In this document: piece by piece, positions 35,199 to 46,889 of the stretch
Layout of the letters: every line of letters begins with the position of its first letter
Position numbering within the stretch: the first letter of the stretch is position 1
Origin: Owenia fusiformis
Lineage: Eukaryota; Annelida; Polychaeta; Sabellida; Oweniidae
Direction: 5' to 3'
Assembly: GCA_903813345.2 (NCBI GenBank)
Contig: CAIIXF020000004.1
Coordinates: 9,556,196 to 9,620,195 of the forward strand
Length of the DNA stretch: 64,000 nucleotides
Notes under the pieces: generated by a model
Told to the model about the DNA's origin: nothing
The model's input: the letters and a program-made list of their open reading frames with translations, nothing else
Databases searched by the model: none
Position numbers and translations under genes: made by a program

Positions 35199-37202
35199 TA
35201 AGAACGGTTTGGGATCTGTTTAAAAACTTCATGAAACTACTCGAACGAGTAGGTTCTCCAGAAATTTTCTGGTGATCGTCACGTTCTGCAATCAGAACGA
35301 GTGACAACGTACTTAAGACGACCTGGAGACACTGGGGACACACTACGAATGGAGGTGGTGTACTTCAATCCTACTAGGGAAGTATGACGACGGTGTGTAG
35401 TTAGGCGTAAATTGCAGCCGTGAGCAAGGGAAAGATCAATACCCGGTGATTTCAGCGGGAAGTGGCGTTTCGTTCAGTGGATGAGCTGCGCGCGCACGCA
35501 TAAATGTGATTATCCAATATAATTAGGGGAGGGCTATTTGAAATAGTTTTTGGTCTCAGGCGCGACCCAGGGCTGTTGTCTTAAGGACATTTCGTTGAAA
35601 ATGAGTCATTCGGCTGATAATTGGTAAGAGTTTGCGATCTTATAATGTATAACTGTTACTCAGACACATATTTTGACACGATTCTGTTGGAAATAAGCTT
35701 TGAACCGAGAGTTATTCACGATTGATATGCACATTTTTGATTGTGCCATTGCTTTTCCATTGCACAATCCATGTATTGATAGAAGAAACATTAATAATGC
35801 AGATTGGTTTACCTTCAATACATGGCAGACACTACATATCGGTCTATTAATACCAGTTTGTGCCTTAAATAGTTTTATATTTCCATCCACGGCCTGGAGC
35901 CCGGGTGTGTTTGTCTCTTATGTGTATGCTTGTGCATGGACTTCTAATCACTAGCAGAATTTAACATGATGCAAACTCGACATTATAACTCATGCTGTAA
36001 CATTTTGACTTCGCTGGAAAACAATAGGAATTATTTTTCTTGCCAATCAATCATGAATCACAATCAAAATTTCAGAATGATCAATCAGGCAATGATCCAA
36101 ATCAAGTTATAACATTATATGATATTCAGCAAGAAGTCCGGTAGAAATACAGAATATTTAAAAATCAAAGCTGAAAGTTAAAAGCTAATCTGTCAATTTT
36201 CTGTCTGCAAAAGAGCGCTTACATTTGACACAATAACAGACTGAGGCTTTGAAATCTAGGATTCCCCAGGAAAATATGACGTCATACTAATTAGCATAAG
36301 GATTTCCCTATTGGTCTGGGTCGAGCCTTGTTCGAAAACACAATCCATAAATACATGCTAATTTCTAAGGAGATAGGAAGTGTATAACGTGTTTATCGAT
36401 TTTGTTTAAAGATTTAATCAATTATCAAATTGTTTAAGTGGATAAAGTGGTCACACTTGCTTCAATTCATAGCGAAATCGACGGATAGAAACTGACCGAA
36501 TTCCCGATATCCTACCCCGTATTACTGTAGGCTATAAGCACAGTGACCTACAGAGGGCGCTATCACAAACAAGTACTGCACGAACCGATAAATTCCCGGG
36601 TATTGTAACGCCCTTGCCGTGAGTACCCCAAACAGGAAAATAGGGGATTATAAATGCGTTCTGCAAAGATTAGGGACACGATGTTTACTATTTTAGAACG
36701 AGTTCAATCGTATGAAAATTTGGTGGATAATTCAGTAACATATTAGGACGTATTGAGAACGAGGTACAACTAGTTGTCAACTGGTTTAAACTGATTAAGG
36801 ACGTAATTGAACTGCTTGGATACGTTGTGTGCGAACTGTGTGCGAACTGGATGAACGTAGCTACAACGTTCTACGGTCTGTTTACGAACTTCATAGACTT
36901 TCCCGGACGGGAAATGTGATTTAGAATTTTGAATCAATTCAAAATTCGATGGCGACCATACCGTTCTGTAATCGGGTCATGATGACCTTCTCGACTAAGG
37001 GACGCTTATACGACGTTGTACACCCACGTGGTGCGACCTGAACGAACTGCGAATGAGATGGACGTATTGACGACTGTTTATGAACGAAGCAGCTAATTAT
37101 TTCAGACATATTTCCCGACCACAGCCAGATTGAGCGCGTTTTACGACGTTTTCGTAGGACTGGCAAGAACGGGTTAGAACTAGTTTGGTGTGATGGGGGG
37201 TT
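35199..37202. mobile_element. Broken copy B of the TTA-flanked element, interrupted by ~1.3 kb
   Basis: 35199-35390 and about 36700-37202 match element 3871-4666 in inverted order, with the right end ..AGTTTGGTGTGAT followed by G-rich sequence and TTA (37203-37205). The left terminal repeat is missing. The middle (about 35395-36695) has no counterpart in copy A and no recognised gene; its borders show no clear inverted repeats. Open frames inside are chance. Confidence 0.65.
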
Positions 37203-37387
37203 ACTCATGAATGAAGCATCAAAGCAAAGAACCCAGTGAGGCTCTTAGCAATGCAGATTCATTAAACCCTTGTAATTGTACACCATCACAGTCCACATCC
37301 CGCTCCATATGATTTAGTCCGTCCATGTGCAAGAGATCCGATCATTCCGCCTTTCGAGAAGAGAATGTTGAGCTGCATTATTAGAGT

Positions 37388-37515
37388 ATTAAGCACCATC
37401 CACATTATGGGGCTTACAGACCTAAGCACCATCCACATTATGGCGCTTTCAGACTAACGCCGCACCATCCACATTATGGTGCTTTCAAATATAGCACCAT
37501 CCACATTATGGGGCT
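37388..37515. repeat. Four tandem copies of a hairpin-like GCACCATCCACATTATGG unit
   Basis: Units start at about 37391, 37425, 37461 and 37494, each reading (A)GCACCATCCACATTATGG followed by GGCT, CGCT, TGCT or GGCT. In the third copy the ends AGCACCAT-type and ATGGTGCT are nearly complementary. Spacing is 33-36 bp. Confidence 0.75.
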
Positions 37516-37559
37516 ACCGATTTCATTTGCTATGAAGGAGAATTCAACGTTCATTCACA

Positions 37560-38590
37560 TGTCGCAAACGAAGCGACTTCATACGCAAGAGAGTGTCACA
37601 GTCAATTCATGAGATGCCCAGATGCCAACATGTTTGTATATATTTATATTAAATGATAAATATTCATTATAACATATACATATATTTGTTTGTTTCCTAT
37701 AAATAGAGTATTGATTTTACTTTCATGTTGTGCGACGTAAATTGATAAATTTGAATTAGTACTAAATAATAATTTCAAAAAGGCCTTAGATAAGCTTTTA
37801 TGTCCTGTTGAAGAACCACTATTACCATTTAAAATGGATTCCAGCAAAGCTCTCCCCGTGAATCTATTTGTTGAGACTCTATCAACTTGAGTTCTTCTGA
37901 AAAATAAGGATTTCAGCAAGTGTGCCATTAACTTAGCATCGGGGTGCAATTGATTTTTACCTTGCATATTTACCGTAGGTATGCAGGATGGATCCTTCTG
38001 TTCGAGATTTAAACCACATTTTCATATACTTTTGTAATGTGTGGGCTACATGCAGTTTGTTCAACAGTACGGACGCTTGAACTTCATAAATTGCACGAAA
38101 ATGAATTTGAATACGGTCATATAAAAGAACTGTTGTACTTGAAGTGTAGCCCATCATGACAAATCTCTGTTCAACCTATTAGTCTAAGCTTTGCTTTTTT
38201 TCTTGCAATCTCGACAAATTGATAAGCAGCTATATTGTATCGTTCTCCATTAACAAGATATCAAAATGTCCCCCGTTTTCTACCCTTTTCCTGACATTTG
38301 TCATTTTTGCCCTCCATGTCTCACGACGGGATCGTATTTCAGCACACGGACGGACTATTTCACATGGAGAGGGTTGTGGACCGTTAAACTAATCCAGCTT
38401 AGTAAGCATTTTTGTGTGACTATAAGGTATGCGAGTTTTTCAATAGCATGCGAAGGTTGAAGGGTCGCTTTAACCCATAAATCACACATATTATTTAATC
38501 TTTCTAGGTCCATCAAAAACTTCAATAAGCATTGTTGAATTCGACGTTCACGCATGGTCCTGGGACCTGGATCAATGCCCACCTTAGCTT
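37560..38590. other. No gene recognised (3' flank of the receptor gene)
   Basis: Open frames of 60-107 codons on the minus strand (for example 37967-37644) have no recognisable domain. Some may belong to the receptor's 3' UTR. Confidence 0.4.
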
Positions 38591-38597
38591 TAGATTG

Positions 38598-41500
38598 CTA
38601 AGCATCTGGTGCTGTCGATGGTTGGATACTATTGGTCAAACGAGCCGGTGTAAGCTTCATATGGTCCTCATCGATGTAGTAGATAGCGTAAAGTTTTGGA
38701 AGGAATTGCACAAAAAGAGTGACATACGCATTCAGAATGAGGAGAGCTGACAAAAGTGTGGCCTTATTATGACCAGAGGAGGCAGTGAAATAGGTAGGCA
38801 AAAAGGCAATCCACATGAAAAGCGTGGTGCTTATTGAAAAGAAAATGCATTTAGATTCATTGAAGTTATCAGGTAGTAACCTCGTTTTGAAACCGTAGTA
38901 TGCGCAGACGATAATCAAAACGAGGTTGAAGACTAATGGAACAACAAGGCTTTCGATGGGTATCCAGCATAGAAGTTCCACAGACTTTTCTGTTATCACT
39001 GGTTGATTTTTTACAGCGACAGGGGGCAATATTGTCGTTACACAAGTAGAAATGACTATCTGAAAAACAGACATATTTTAAACAGCTATTACATTCTGTG
39101 TTATATTTCATAGTGCATTCTTAAATATATAGATACTGATAATAAACTAAATATTAAGTACGAATATACATATCTACATATCACCATGGGCTTTCAACAT
39201 GATATCACCTGTATCAAAATGAGTAAAATCGTCATGATAATTTGCCATCTTGATGATATGAATTTCGGCTGGATCATTCGTTTACCACCATCAAAGATTC
39301 TGAACACCCTGTTGGTTTTCAAGACCATTGGGGCGTAAGCTAGTGCTGAGCTGATGTGGAACCCAAGACAGCTTAAGTAACAGTAAACATTTCCCGGTTT
39401 TGCAATGATCACGAACACATTTAGATATGCTAACATCGTTCCTAAGAGAATAAGACTCGTGAGCTCTTTATTTGAAGCCTTCACTAGTTTATGCGTCCGG
39501 TTCTTGATCAGTACTACCGACGTCATAATACACAGTGAGAATCCCAAGATACTTAGGGCAGATATGACGATTGCAAGGCTATCTGTAAATCTTAAGTAGT
39601 CCAATGGAATAGCGAGACAATTTTTGAATGTTTCCTGATCTGGCCACTGGTATTTCGGGCATTCCTTACAGGTACTAGCGTTATTCGTTGTAATTTCGTT
39701 AGTTCGACATGTCCTGCATTCCCAGCAACATTTCAACTCCTGTTTAATATAGAACTCTCCTGGTTGACAAGGGTAGCTACATAAAGACTCGGGAAATACA
39801 TCTTGTAGCTTGTTGTGATCTTTGTGATGGTGCCATTTTAGTTTCGTGTTGTTGATATTTAGATTCACCTCATTCTGAACATCCCATATTCCGACATTAA
39901 CAATCTTGAAATTCTGATCGGTATCAAGCTGTACTTGACTGATGGAGTACCTTCCAAGAATGTCTCCGAACTCATCAAACCTAACTCGGCCCCAACTCCC
40001 TGTGAAATTAACATTTATAAGATACTGTTTGAAAATTGGTCCTTCGATGCAGTCATCAAGTAGAGTTTTATCATTAAAAGCACTTGGGCACTCATTAGTT
40101 ATCAGTTCATGTAAGCCATGTGCGAACGTGTTGATGATGTTCATTAATAGCGATCCTTTGTCGCCAAACGGAGAATAACCTTTGGTGTCTTTTAATGTCA
40201 AATGTTCCGAGCATACTGTAGTGTTCGCATTGCTAGCGCTGAACGAGCAGTCAAAATGATTGGCCCATGCATCTCGAATCCATTTTATCCCAGCTAATGA
40301 GTTTTCTTTGGAGAAATCCGCTAGTGTAAGAGATTTTATGTAAGTATCAATGGCATGTATTGGCTGTGCATATAGGTAAATTTTCACTGTCCCGACCATT
40401 TGAGATATGATATCATCGATGTTGTAAACTCCATCACTTACGACCCAAATAAAGCCATTGGAGCCATTTGCTCTTTTGATTGCATCTAAAACTCCCTTTA
40501 GATCTGAAGATAATGCAAAAACGATGACCACCCTTGGCTTATTGTGTCGTTTAAGTTTTTTATAGACATCATCAAATTCAATTTGGTTCATCGATTCGCT
40601 TTGTATAATTCCGCTATATTCAACGCAAATACCATGCTCCTTTAAATGCTGATGCACCTTATTAATCCCATTTTGACCATAGTTGTCGAGTCTATGTAGT
40701 GTAGAAACATAGGTCCAATTAAAATAGCGAATTACGTCTACAATAGCCTGGGCCTGGTATCTATCTGGTGGTGATATCCGCATGAAATATGGGTAGAGAG
40801 CCTTGTTACTAAGCGCATCACTGGTAGAATAACTTATTTGAGGGAGCTTTGCCAAGCCTAGAGCTGAGGCTGTTAAGGGGACTCATCTCTAACCTAGCCG
40901 ATTTTGGGGTACGCTGAACGCACTGTTTATGTTTCTTTTTTCGGAAGGGTGTCATATATGCTTTCATTTGATGTAAAAAACATTGAATGTTAGCCATCAA
41001 AATATTTCACTACATCGTCTGAAAGATGGGTGTGACGTTACGGAAAAGAGCGCCTCAATTTACCCGCTTCACGAGAATACGCTTGCTTTAAAAGCGACAC
41101 GTTCTCAATTTATCGATGATTGATAGGAAAATCGTCACACGGCCGCCAAGATTGTTTTTAATTTACGGCATTTGATAAGCTGAAGACTTTTGATGCCAAT
41201 TATTTTTCATGGGTACTAATAAAGTATAGTAAGAACAGCTTAGATAAAGGGTTTTGACCCCTTACCCAAGTTCGGCAGTGCAATTGACGCCATATACAAT
41301 TTTAATTGTGTTCCAATTTTCATAAACTTTGACATTTTTTGAGGAAAAAACTAAAACATTGACATATTGTTTTTATTGTTTCAAACAATAGTTCACGTAC
41401 CACTAATTAACATTTGAAAATATAAAAAGGTTCCACCGTCGATTTTTTCTGTTATTTAGATTCAAAATTTCGGCTTTTTCTGATATTTTTAAGAATTTCA

Positions 41501-44500
41501 TCAATTATCTCTAACAAGAAATGTTTATATTGCTCACCGGTATAGTTTCGCCATACACGTATACGACATGTGAATCATTATACAATCGCTAAAAAATGTC
41601 TTTGATTAACTTCAGTTTGATTATCTGAAGAGTTTGAGTTCCAAGAAAATTCGATTCGGGGTAAATAAAGCATTATAATACCAATCCTTGTAAAGGCCTC
41701 TGACCCCTAACCCAAATTCGGCAGTATAATTGACATCATATCAAATTTAAATTGACTTTCAATTTTCATAAATTTTGACATTTTTTGAGGAAAAAACTCA
41801 AACATTGACATATTGTTTTTATTGTTTTAAACAATAGTTCACGTACCCCTAAATAACATTTGAAAATATCAAAAGGTTCCACCGTCGATTTTTTCTGTTA
41901 TTTATTTTCGGAATTTTGGCTCTTTCTTTTATTTTCAAGAGTTTCATCGATTATCACCAACAAAAAATGTTTTTAGTGCGAAACGGTATGATCTCGCTAT
42001 ACGTGTTATTGGGCATGCAAATCATTTTACAATCGCTTAAAATGATGTAAATCCAATGCCTTTTATTATCTGAATAGTTTGAATATCAAGAAAATTAAAA
42101 TTAGGGTAACTAGAGCATCATAAGGCCATCCTTTGCAAAGGGTTGTGACCCCTCACCCAAATTCGGCAATAAAAATTACGCCATGTCGAACTTAAATCAC
42201 CTCATTACCACAAACTTTGACATTCTTTGAGGAGAAATATAAAACATTGACCTATTGTTTTTATTGTTTTAAACAACAGTTCACGTACCCCTTAATAACA
42301 TTTGAAAATATAAAAAGGTTCTACCGTCGATTTTTTCTGTTATTTAGATTAAAAATTTCGGCTTTTTCTGATATTTTTAAGAATTTCATCAATTATCTTC
42401 AACAAGAAATGTTTATATTGCTCACCGGTATAGTTTCGCCATACGCGTATAAGACATGTGAATCATTATACAATCGCTAAAAATGTCTTTGATTAACTTC
42501 AGTTTGATTATCTGAAGAGTTTGAATTCCAAGAAAATTCGATTCGAGGTAAATAAAGCATTATTATACCAATCTTTGTAAAGGCATGCGACCCCTTACCC
42601 AAATTCAACAGTACAATTGACGCTATATCAGATTTTAATTGACTTTCAATTTTCATAAACTTTGACATTTTTTGAGGAAAAAACTAAAACATTGACATAT
42701 TGTTTTTATTGTTTTAAACAATAGTTCACGTACCGATAAATAACATTTGAAAATATAAAGAGGTTCCACCGTCGATTTTTTCTGTTATTTATTTTCGGAG
42801 TTTCGGCTTTTTCTTATATTTTCAAGAATTTCATCGATTATCACCAACAATTTTTTTTAGTTCGAAACGGTATGATCTCGCTATACGTGTTATTGGGCAT
42901 GCGAATCATTTTACAATCGTTTAAAATGATACAAATGCAATGCCTTTTATTATCTGAATAGTTTGAATTCCAAGAAATATAAATGAGGGTAGATAAATTA
43001 AAGCCTTATAAGACTAACATTTGTAAATGGTTCTTGACGCCATGTTGAATTTCAATCGCCTCTTTATTTCAATAAACGTTGATATTATTTTACGTAAAAA
43101 ATCGGTGGTTAAACCTTTTTTGTTTTAGATGTTATTAAGAGGTACACAATTCGATGGCTGTACAGTAGCCTCAGTAGGCTAAAACGATTTTCTTATACAT
43201 CAGTAATATGTGGGAATACTTACCATTTTGATTTCCAAGGTAATATGTAATGAAACCTTATATAAATTGCTCATACTAATGGCATTTAGCGGAAAAAAGC
43301 AAAAAGCAAGTTACATGCTGGTTTGCCATGTCTTTAAAACATTTGCATGCTTGTTGTAATGGTGGAATATAACGAACTAAGCTTGAACGAATACAAGAAA
43401 ACAAAGCAAACACCCGAATTATGCAATTATTTGGGAAATCAGTGACGTATAGTTCATTTGTTTGTTTAATTGTTGATGGGGCAATATGTCACTGACGTCA
43501 CAGATGATGGTACCATATTCCAAGAATTCGTGAACAAGAGTGTTATATGACGTCATGATAAAACAATGCTTCAAGTGAGGCAAGGAGGATTGGCTCCCAG
43601 GATCGAAACTCGATATTTTCCAACAATGAAAACGTCGAAATGTCGTTATTTTCTGAAATTAAAACCGACTATAAATTCAAAATAAACAGTTCAAAAGATT
43701 CGAACCAATATCTCGATCATTTCTTGTGAGTTTTGGAATTTTTCGTTTGGAAATAAGACCAAAATTCACGATTTAAATGTTGAAGTGAACAAAATGGCGG
43801 CTGTTTGAATTCGAATTTTGTATTACGACATACCCATATATGGGACAGAATATCGGTGGTGCACTCTGGGAGCCAATCCTCCTTGAAGTGAGGAGCTCAT
43901 AGTTGCTATGAGTTACTATGTCGTAAAGTGTCACATACCGTCATTTAGCGTCATTAACATTTAATTATAGAACACTTGTCAAACGTGAAGTTAACAAATA
44001 AGCTTTTCCTGAATATGTTTATTTTCTGTTCTGTTATTGTCAGGTGTATCACCATTGTCGTAAGGGTTAGAGATGAGTCCCCTTAAGACTGAGGATTGAC
44101 TGAAAGTGGGTCCATAAATCCCAACCACTTTATGATACCGTTGATCTATTGGAATAGGCTGATCTGTACATTGTTGAGTTTGACGAGGTACAAACGATAA
44201 AGCCCGCGCAAGATTTGTTAGGTCACCAACACATTTTAAAGGAGCAATAAAGCCTAGTTTTACTCCTTTAAGCAAATTATGATTCTTGTTTATCATATCC
44301 ATAGCGTAGTTCATAGCTCCGATCTCCTTTAGAATGTCTAGGACATGTTCATCATTACTACCGCACAATTCATAATGTTCATAATTGTCTATAAAGACAC
44401 CAAACATGATATCACCTTGGCGTACATAAACCTCATCCTCTTGAAAATCATCTGTTGTTGCTTTAACAGATTGAAAAGTCACTAAAATGATGCAACAACA

Positions 44501-44521
44501 TTTAAAGTATAACAATAACAT
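38598..44521 (-). CDS. Metabotropic-glutamate-receptor-like family C GPCR, exon split by a transposon
   Basis: Host coding parts: 44521-44083, 40872-39209 (first exon, broken by the element at 40877-44082 plus one TTAA copy) and 39059-38598 (last exon). The intron between them runs from CAG/GTGATA to TTTTTCAG in phase 0. Host bases give 701 codons plus 153, about 854 residues. Order: signal peptide (1-21), Venus-flytrap ligand domain (about 34-505), nine-cysteine linker domain (about 511-565) and seven membrane segments (about 577-815). The tail is short (about 30-35 residues). mGluR hallmarks include QISYSTSDALS, PPDRYQAQAIVD, FNWTYVST, WVVSDG, DNFNESK and FMWIAFLPTYF. Pocket residues of mGluRs have counterparts (Ser/Thr near 160-164, Asp 183, Tyr 211, Asp 294). 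Amino-acid sensing at the cell surface is inferred; the exact ligand is open. As it stands the reading frame runs into the element and stops. Confidence 0.88.
41240..43020. repeat. ~445-bp tandem array, four copies in an A-B-A-B order
   Basis: Units start near 41255, 41695, 42145 and 42585 with GACCCCT.ACCCAAATTCGGC, then CATTGACATATTGTTTTTAT, AGTTCACGTACC and GGTTCCACCGTCGATTTTTT. Copies 1 and 3, and 2 and 4, are closer to each other (for example in TATAGTTTCGCCATAC against TATGATCTCGCTATAC), giving an 890-bp higher order. Confidence 0.85.
43581..43885. mobile_element. hAT-type MITE nested in the TTAA element
   Basis: The 8-bp duplication AAGTGAGG lies at 43573-43580 and 43886-43893. The inverted ends are CAAGGAGGATTGGCTCCCAG, matching the hAT YARNG start and 8-bp target rule. 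305 bp, no coding content. Confidence 0.88.
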
Positions 44522-44746
44522 TGTGTTATAGATCTGGAGAAAAACTTGTTTTGATTATCAATTGATGTTTGAACCTTTCGCCTACCATGTACCAGAGACA
44601 CCAGTCACCCTCGATCTATTTATGACATTTGGTCATAAATATTCAATTGTTTTGCTTGCATGCATATGCTCTCAACCCTATCTTGTTTCCTTTCTATCCT
44701 CTTCCTTTGCTATTTTGTGGTGTCAATTCTGATGAGTCTCACCTTT

Positions 44747-44806
44747 TGTATATCAATAGCAAGGAAATTGAAATAAATAAACTGAAAAAAAAAAAAAAAA
44801 AAAAAA
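44747..44806 (+). mobile_element. 60-bp poly(A)-tailed retro-insertion with 12-bp target duplication
   Basis: AGTCTCACCTTT occurs at 44735-44746 and 44807-44818. Between them lie 38 bp ending GAAATAAATAAACTG and then 22 A residues. This is the form of a severely 5'-truncated LINE or LINE-mobilised transcript. The family is not identifiable from so short a tail. Confidence 0.82.
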
Positions 44807-44829
44807 AGTCTCACCTTTAATTTTATTGT

Positions 44830-46690
44830 TCTTCTCTGCTGCCGAATAGCTGTTTATCGAACGGCAGTACTGTGCTCTGTAGTTGGAATGCAGATTACCT
44901 GATAATATTAGCTAACAATGTGCACTGAAATACATTGATGATCTAAAACAATGCATCACTTGATCTTCCCCTTCCTAAAAGTGTAATTAACGGAACATTT
45001 GTTTCATAAAATATTTTTGATGCTTAATTAGATTGTAGACAAATATGTAAAATAAGTGCAACTCTCATTATCTCATTATATTGGAATGGCTTGCATATTT
45101 TATGCATATTTTATACTGGCCATTTACACCTGATAGTTAATATTTTATGCCAAATATTGGTAATATATCGGTATACATGTGTGAACTGGTAATTACAGAT
45201 TGCTTTTATGGGTGGATGTATGGCGTAAACCTTTTACTGACAATTAACGGGATCGGAAGAATGCATTAATACTATACTAAATACTAATAGTATAGTTTCC
45301 ATATAGCTTTTGAAATCTCGCTAAATCTCGTTTTTCGTGGGATTTTAAGAAATTTGCATAATAGACCTCTAATGACTTACATTACCTTCTTTTAAATGGC
45401 ATATTTGAATTCAGTGAAATGTTTTCTCCTAAAATAGCTTTGATTTACACAGTTATGTAATTTGAATAATTTTCTATAACAATTAAAAAAACTCGGGCCA
45501 AATGTCCATAGATGCAATGCTAAAATTCTTTAAATCCGTGGATTATTTGTATGTCAATCAACATTTGCATGTTTAATCACAACATGTACATGAACAGGGT
45601 CATCAAGTGGTATATCATTCAAGTTTTATACAGATTCAACAAACACACTTTGATAAATCATGAAATTGAGCCACTTTTCCAAGATTTCAGTATGTAAATG
45701 AATGGAGCTCTAGCCCATGTTAAAAGCTGATTAAAAGATGGCAGCACGAGATTTCATTGATTTTTCTGCTATTTAGAAACTATCCTATTGCACACATGAT
45801 TACTTGTCAAGTAAAAAATATTTTTTAAAATCTGAATTTGAGGGGCCTTGTGCAAAAAATCGGGTGAGAAATTGGACTTTCTCCCGATTTAAATCGGAAC
45901 CTGACTGGCGAGCAATCAGAGTTTTCTAAAAGCAATGTTCTTGTTACAATATATTTATTTGATAACACAATACTTTAGTAACTGTGGCCAATATGTGTGA
46001 TAGCCAAGCTGATAATAAAGTAATAATTAAGAAAGGAAATGGCAAATTGCTACTGATGAAAGGGCACGTTTGTGATGGTACTAGTAATGTTTTTTTCAGA
46101 TGGATCATTATTCAGTAGTTCAAGACTCAATAATGTATTATCCAGCGTCCAGCTAGAAATCTTGTTCCATCAAGGTATTGCTCAAAAATGGAATGCACAG
46201 CAGTATATTCCGTGCATAGTAATAATAATGGTATTAAATCTAACTGGTTGTTAGCTCCCTTTCATGTGTCTCATGTGTCATGTTTCATGTGTCTTTCATG
46301 TACGTGCAACGAGAAATCGATTCCATATAATAGTTCGCTTATTGTCACTTACCCTTATTTTTTGCATACATATAATTTGTTTCACTAGTTCCACTTGCCC
46401 CTTTATTCTTATATAATGCCATTTTAGCAATTTAAGAATATATGCATTATTTTAAATTGTATATCTATTCAATTGAAATAAATAATGAAAATAAAAAAAA
46501 TAATTATTGTATTCATTTTTGCATTTATTGATAAACATCTTCAAAATCTAAATGAGGGTAATTGTATGTATTTTAAACATGCCCTGGTAGAACCAAACAA
46601 GAAGATCATGTGTAAATTTGATAAAGTGAAACAACCTCTGAGCCTACAATTGATAAATGACTAGAATTAATGAGAAAGTGGTAGCGTGAA
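44830..46690. other. No gene seen
   Basis: AT-rich sequence, scattered short frames, no structure recognised. Confidence 0.45.
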
Positions 46691-46700
46691 CAACATTATA

Positions 46701-46884
46701 CCGTAAAACCTGTCTCATCCGAACGCTGTTGGAACTAGCCAACTAGAACTAAAAGTGTTCGAATCAGCAGGTGTCATTTTATAAACATGTAAGTCAATGG
46801 GAGATAACAATGTGGCCGTGAAAAAAGTGTTCACTTTGAGTGGTTTTAAGATTAGATAGGTACTCAGACATACAGGTTTCACCG
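46701..46884. mobile_element. 184-bp pogo/Tigger-like MITE
   Basis: TA flanks at 46699-46700 and 46885-46886. The ends CCGTAAAACCTGTCTCATCC and inverse GGTTTCACCG are related to the element at 9356-9808 and share its GTGTTCGAATCAGCAGGTGT / AGATAGGTACTCAGACATAC layout. Confidence 0.68.
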
Positions 46885-46889
46885 TAGAC

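Larger units (their letters stand above)
40877..44082. mobile_element. 3.2-kb TTAA-flanked DNA transposon inside the receptor exon
   Basis: TTAA at 40873-40876 and 44083-44086. The inverted ends are GGGGACTCATCTCTAACC (18 bp). The GGGG start favours a Kolobok-type over a piggyBac (CCC) element. No transposase; the left two thirds are tandem repeats and the right part holds a nested hAT-type MITE. The flanking receptor codons fit together exactly when the element and one TTAA are left out. Confidence 0.9.

Noticed and set aside
36939-37208. 89-codon minus-strand frame with a basic stretch
   Set aside because: It lies across the terminal repeat of the TTA element and is not matched by a frame in the other copy.
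37644-38157. Two minus-strand frames (107 and 66 codons) as a separate gene
   Set aside because: No domain, no signal peptide, no convincing splice pair; they may be receptor 3' UTR or chance.
43991-44083. The last 30 codons of the receptor N-terminal frame (RGLISNPYDN onward) as true receptor sequence
   Set aside because: This is the inverted terminal repeat of the inserted element; the homologous receptor sequence resumes at 40872.
44785-44806. A22 run as the poly(A) site of a local gene
   Set aside because: It is genomic and bounded by a 12-bp target duplication, so it is a retro-insertion tail.
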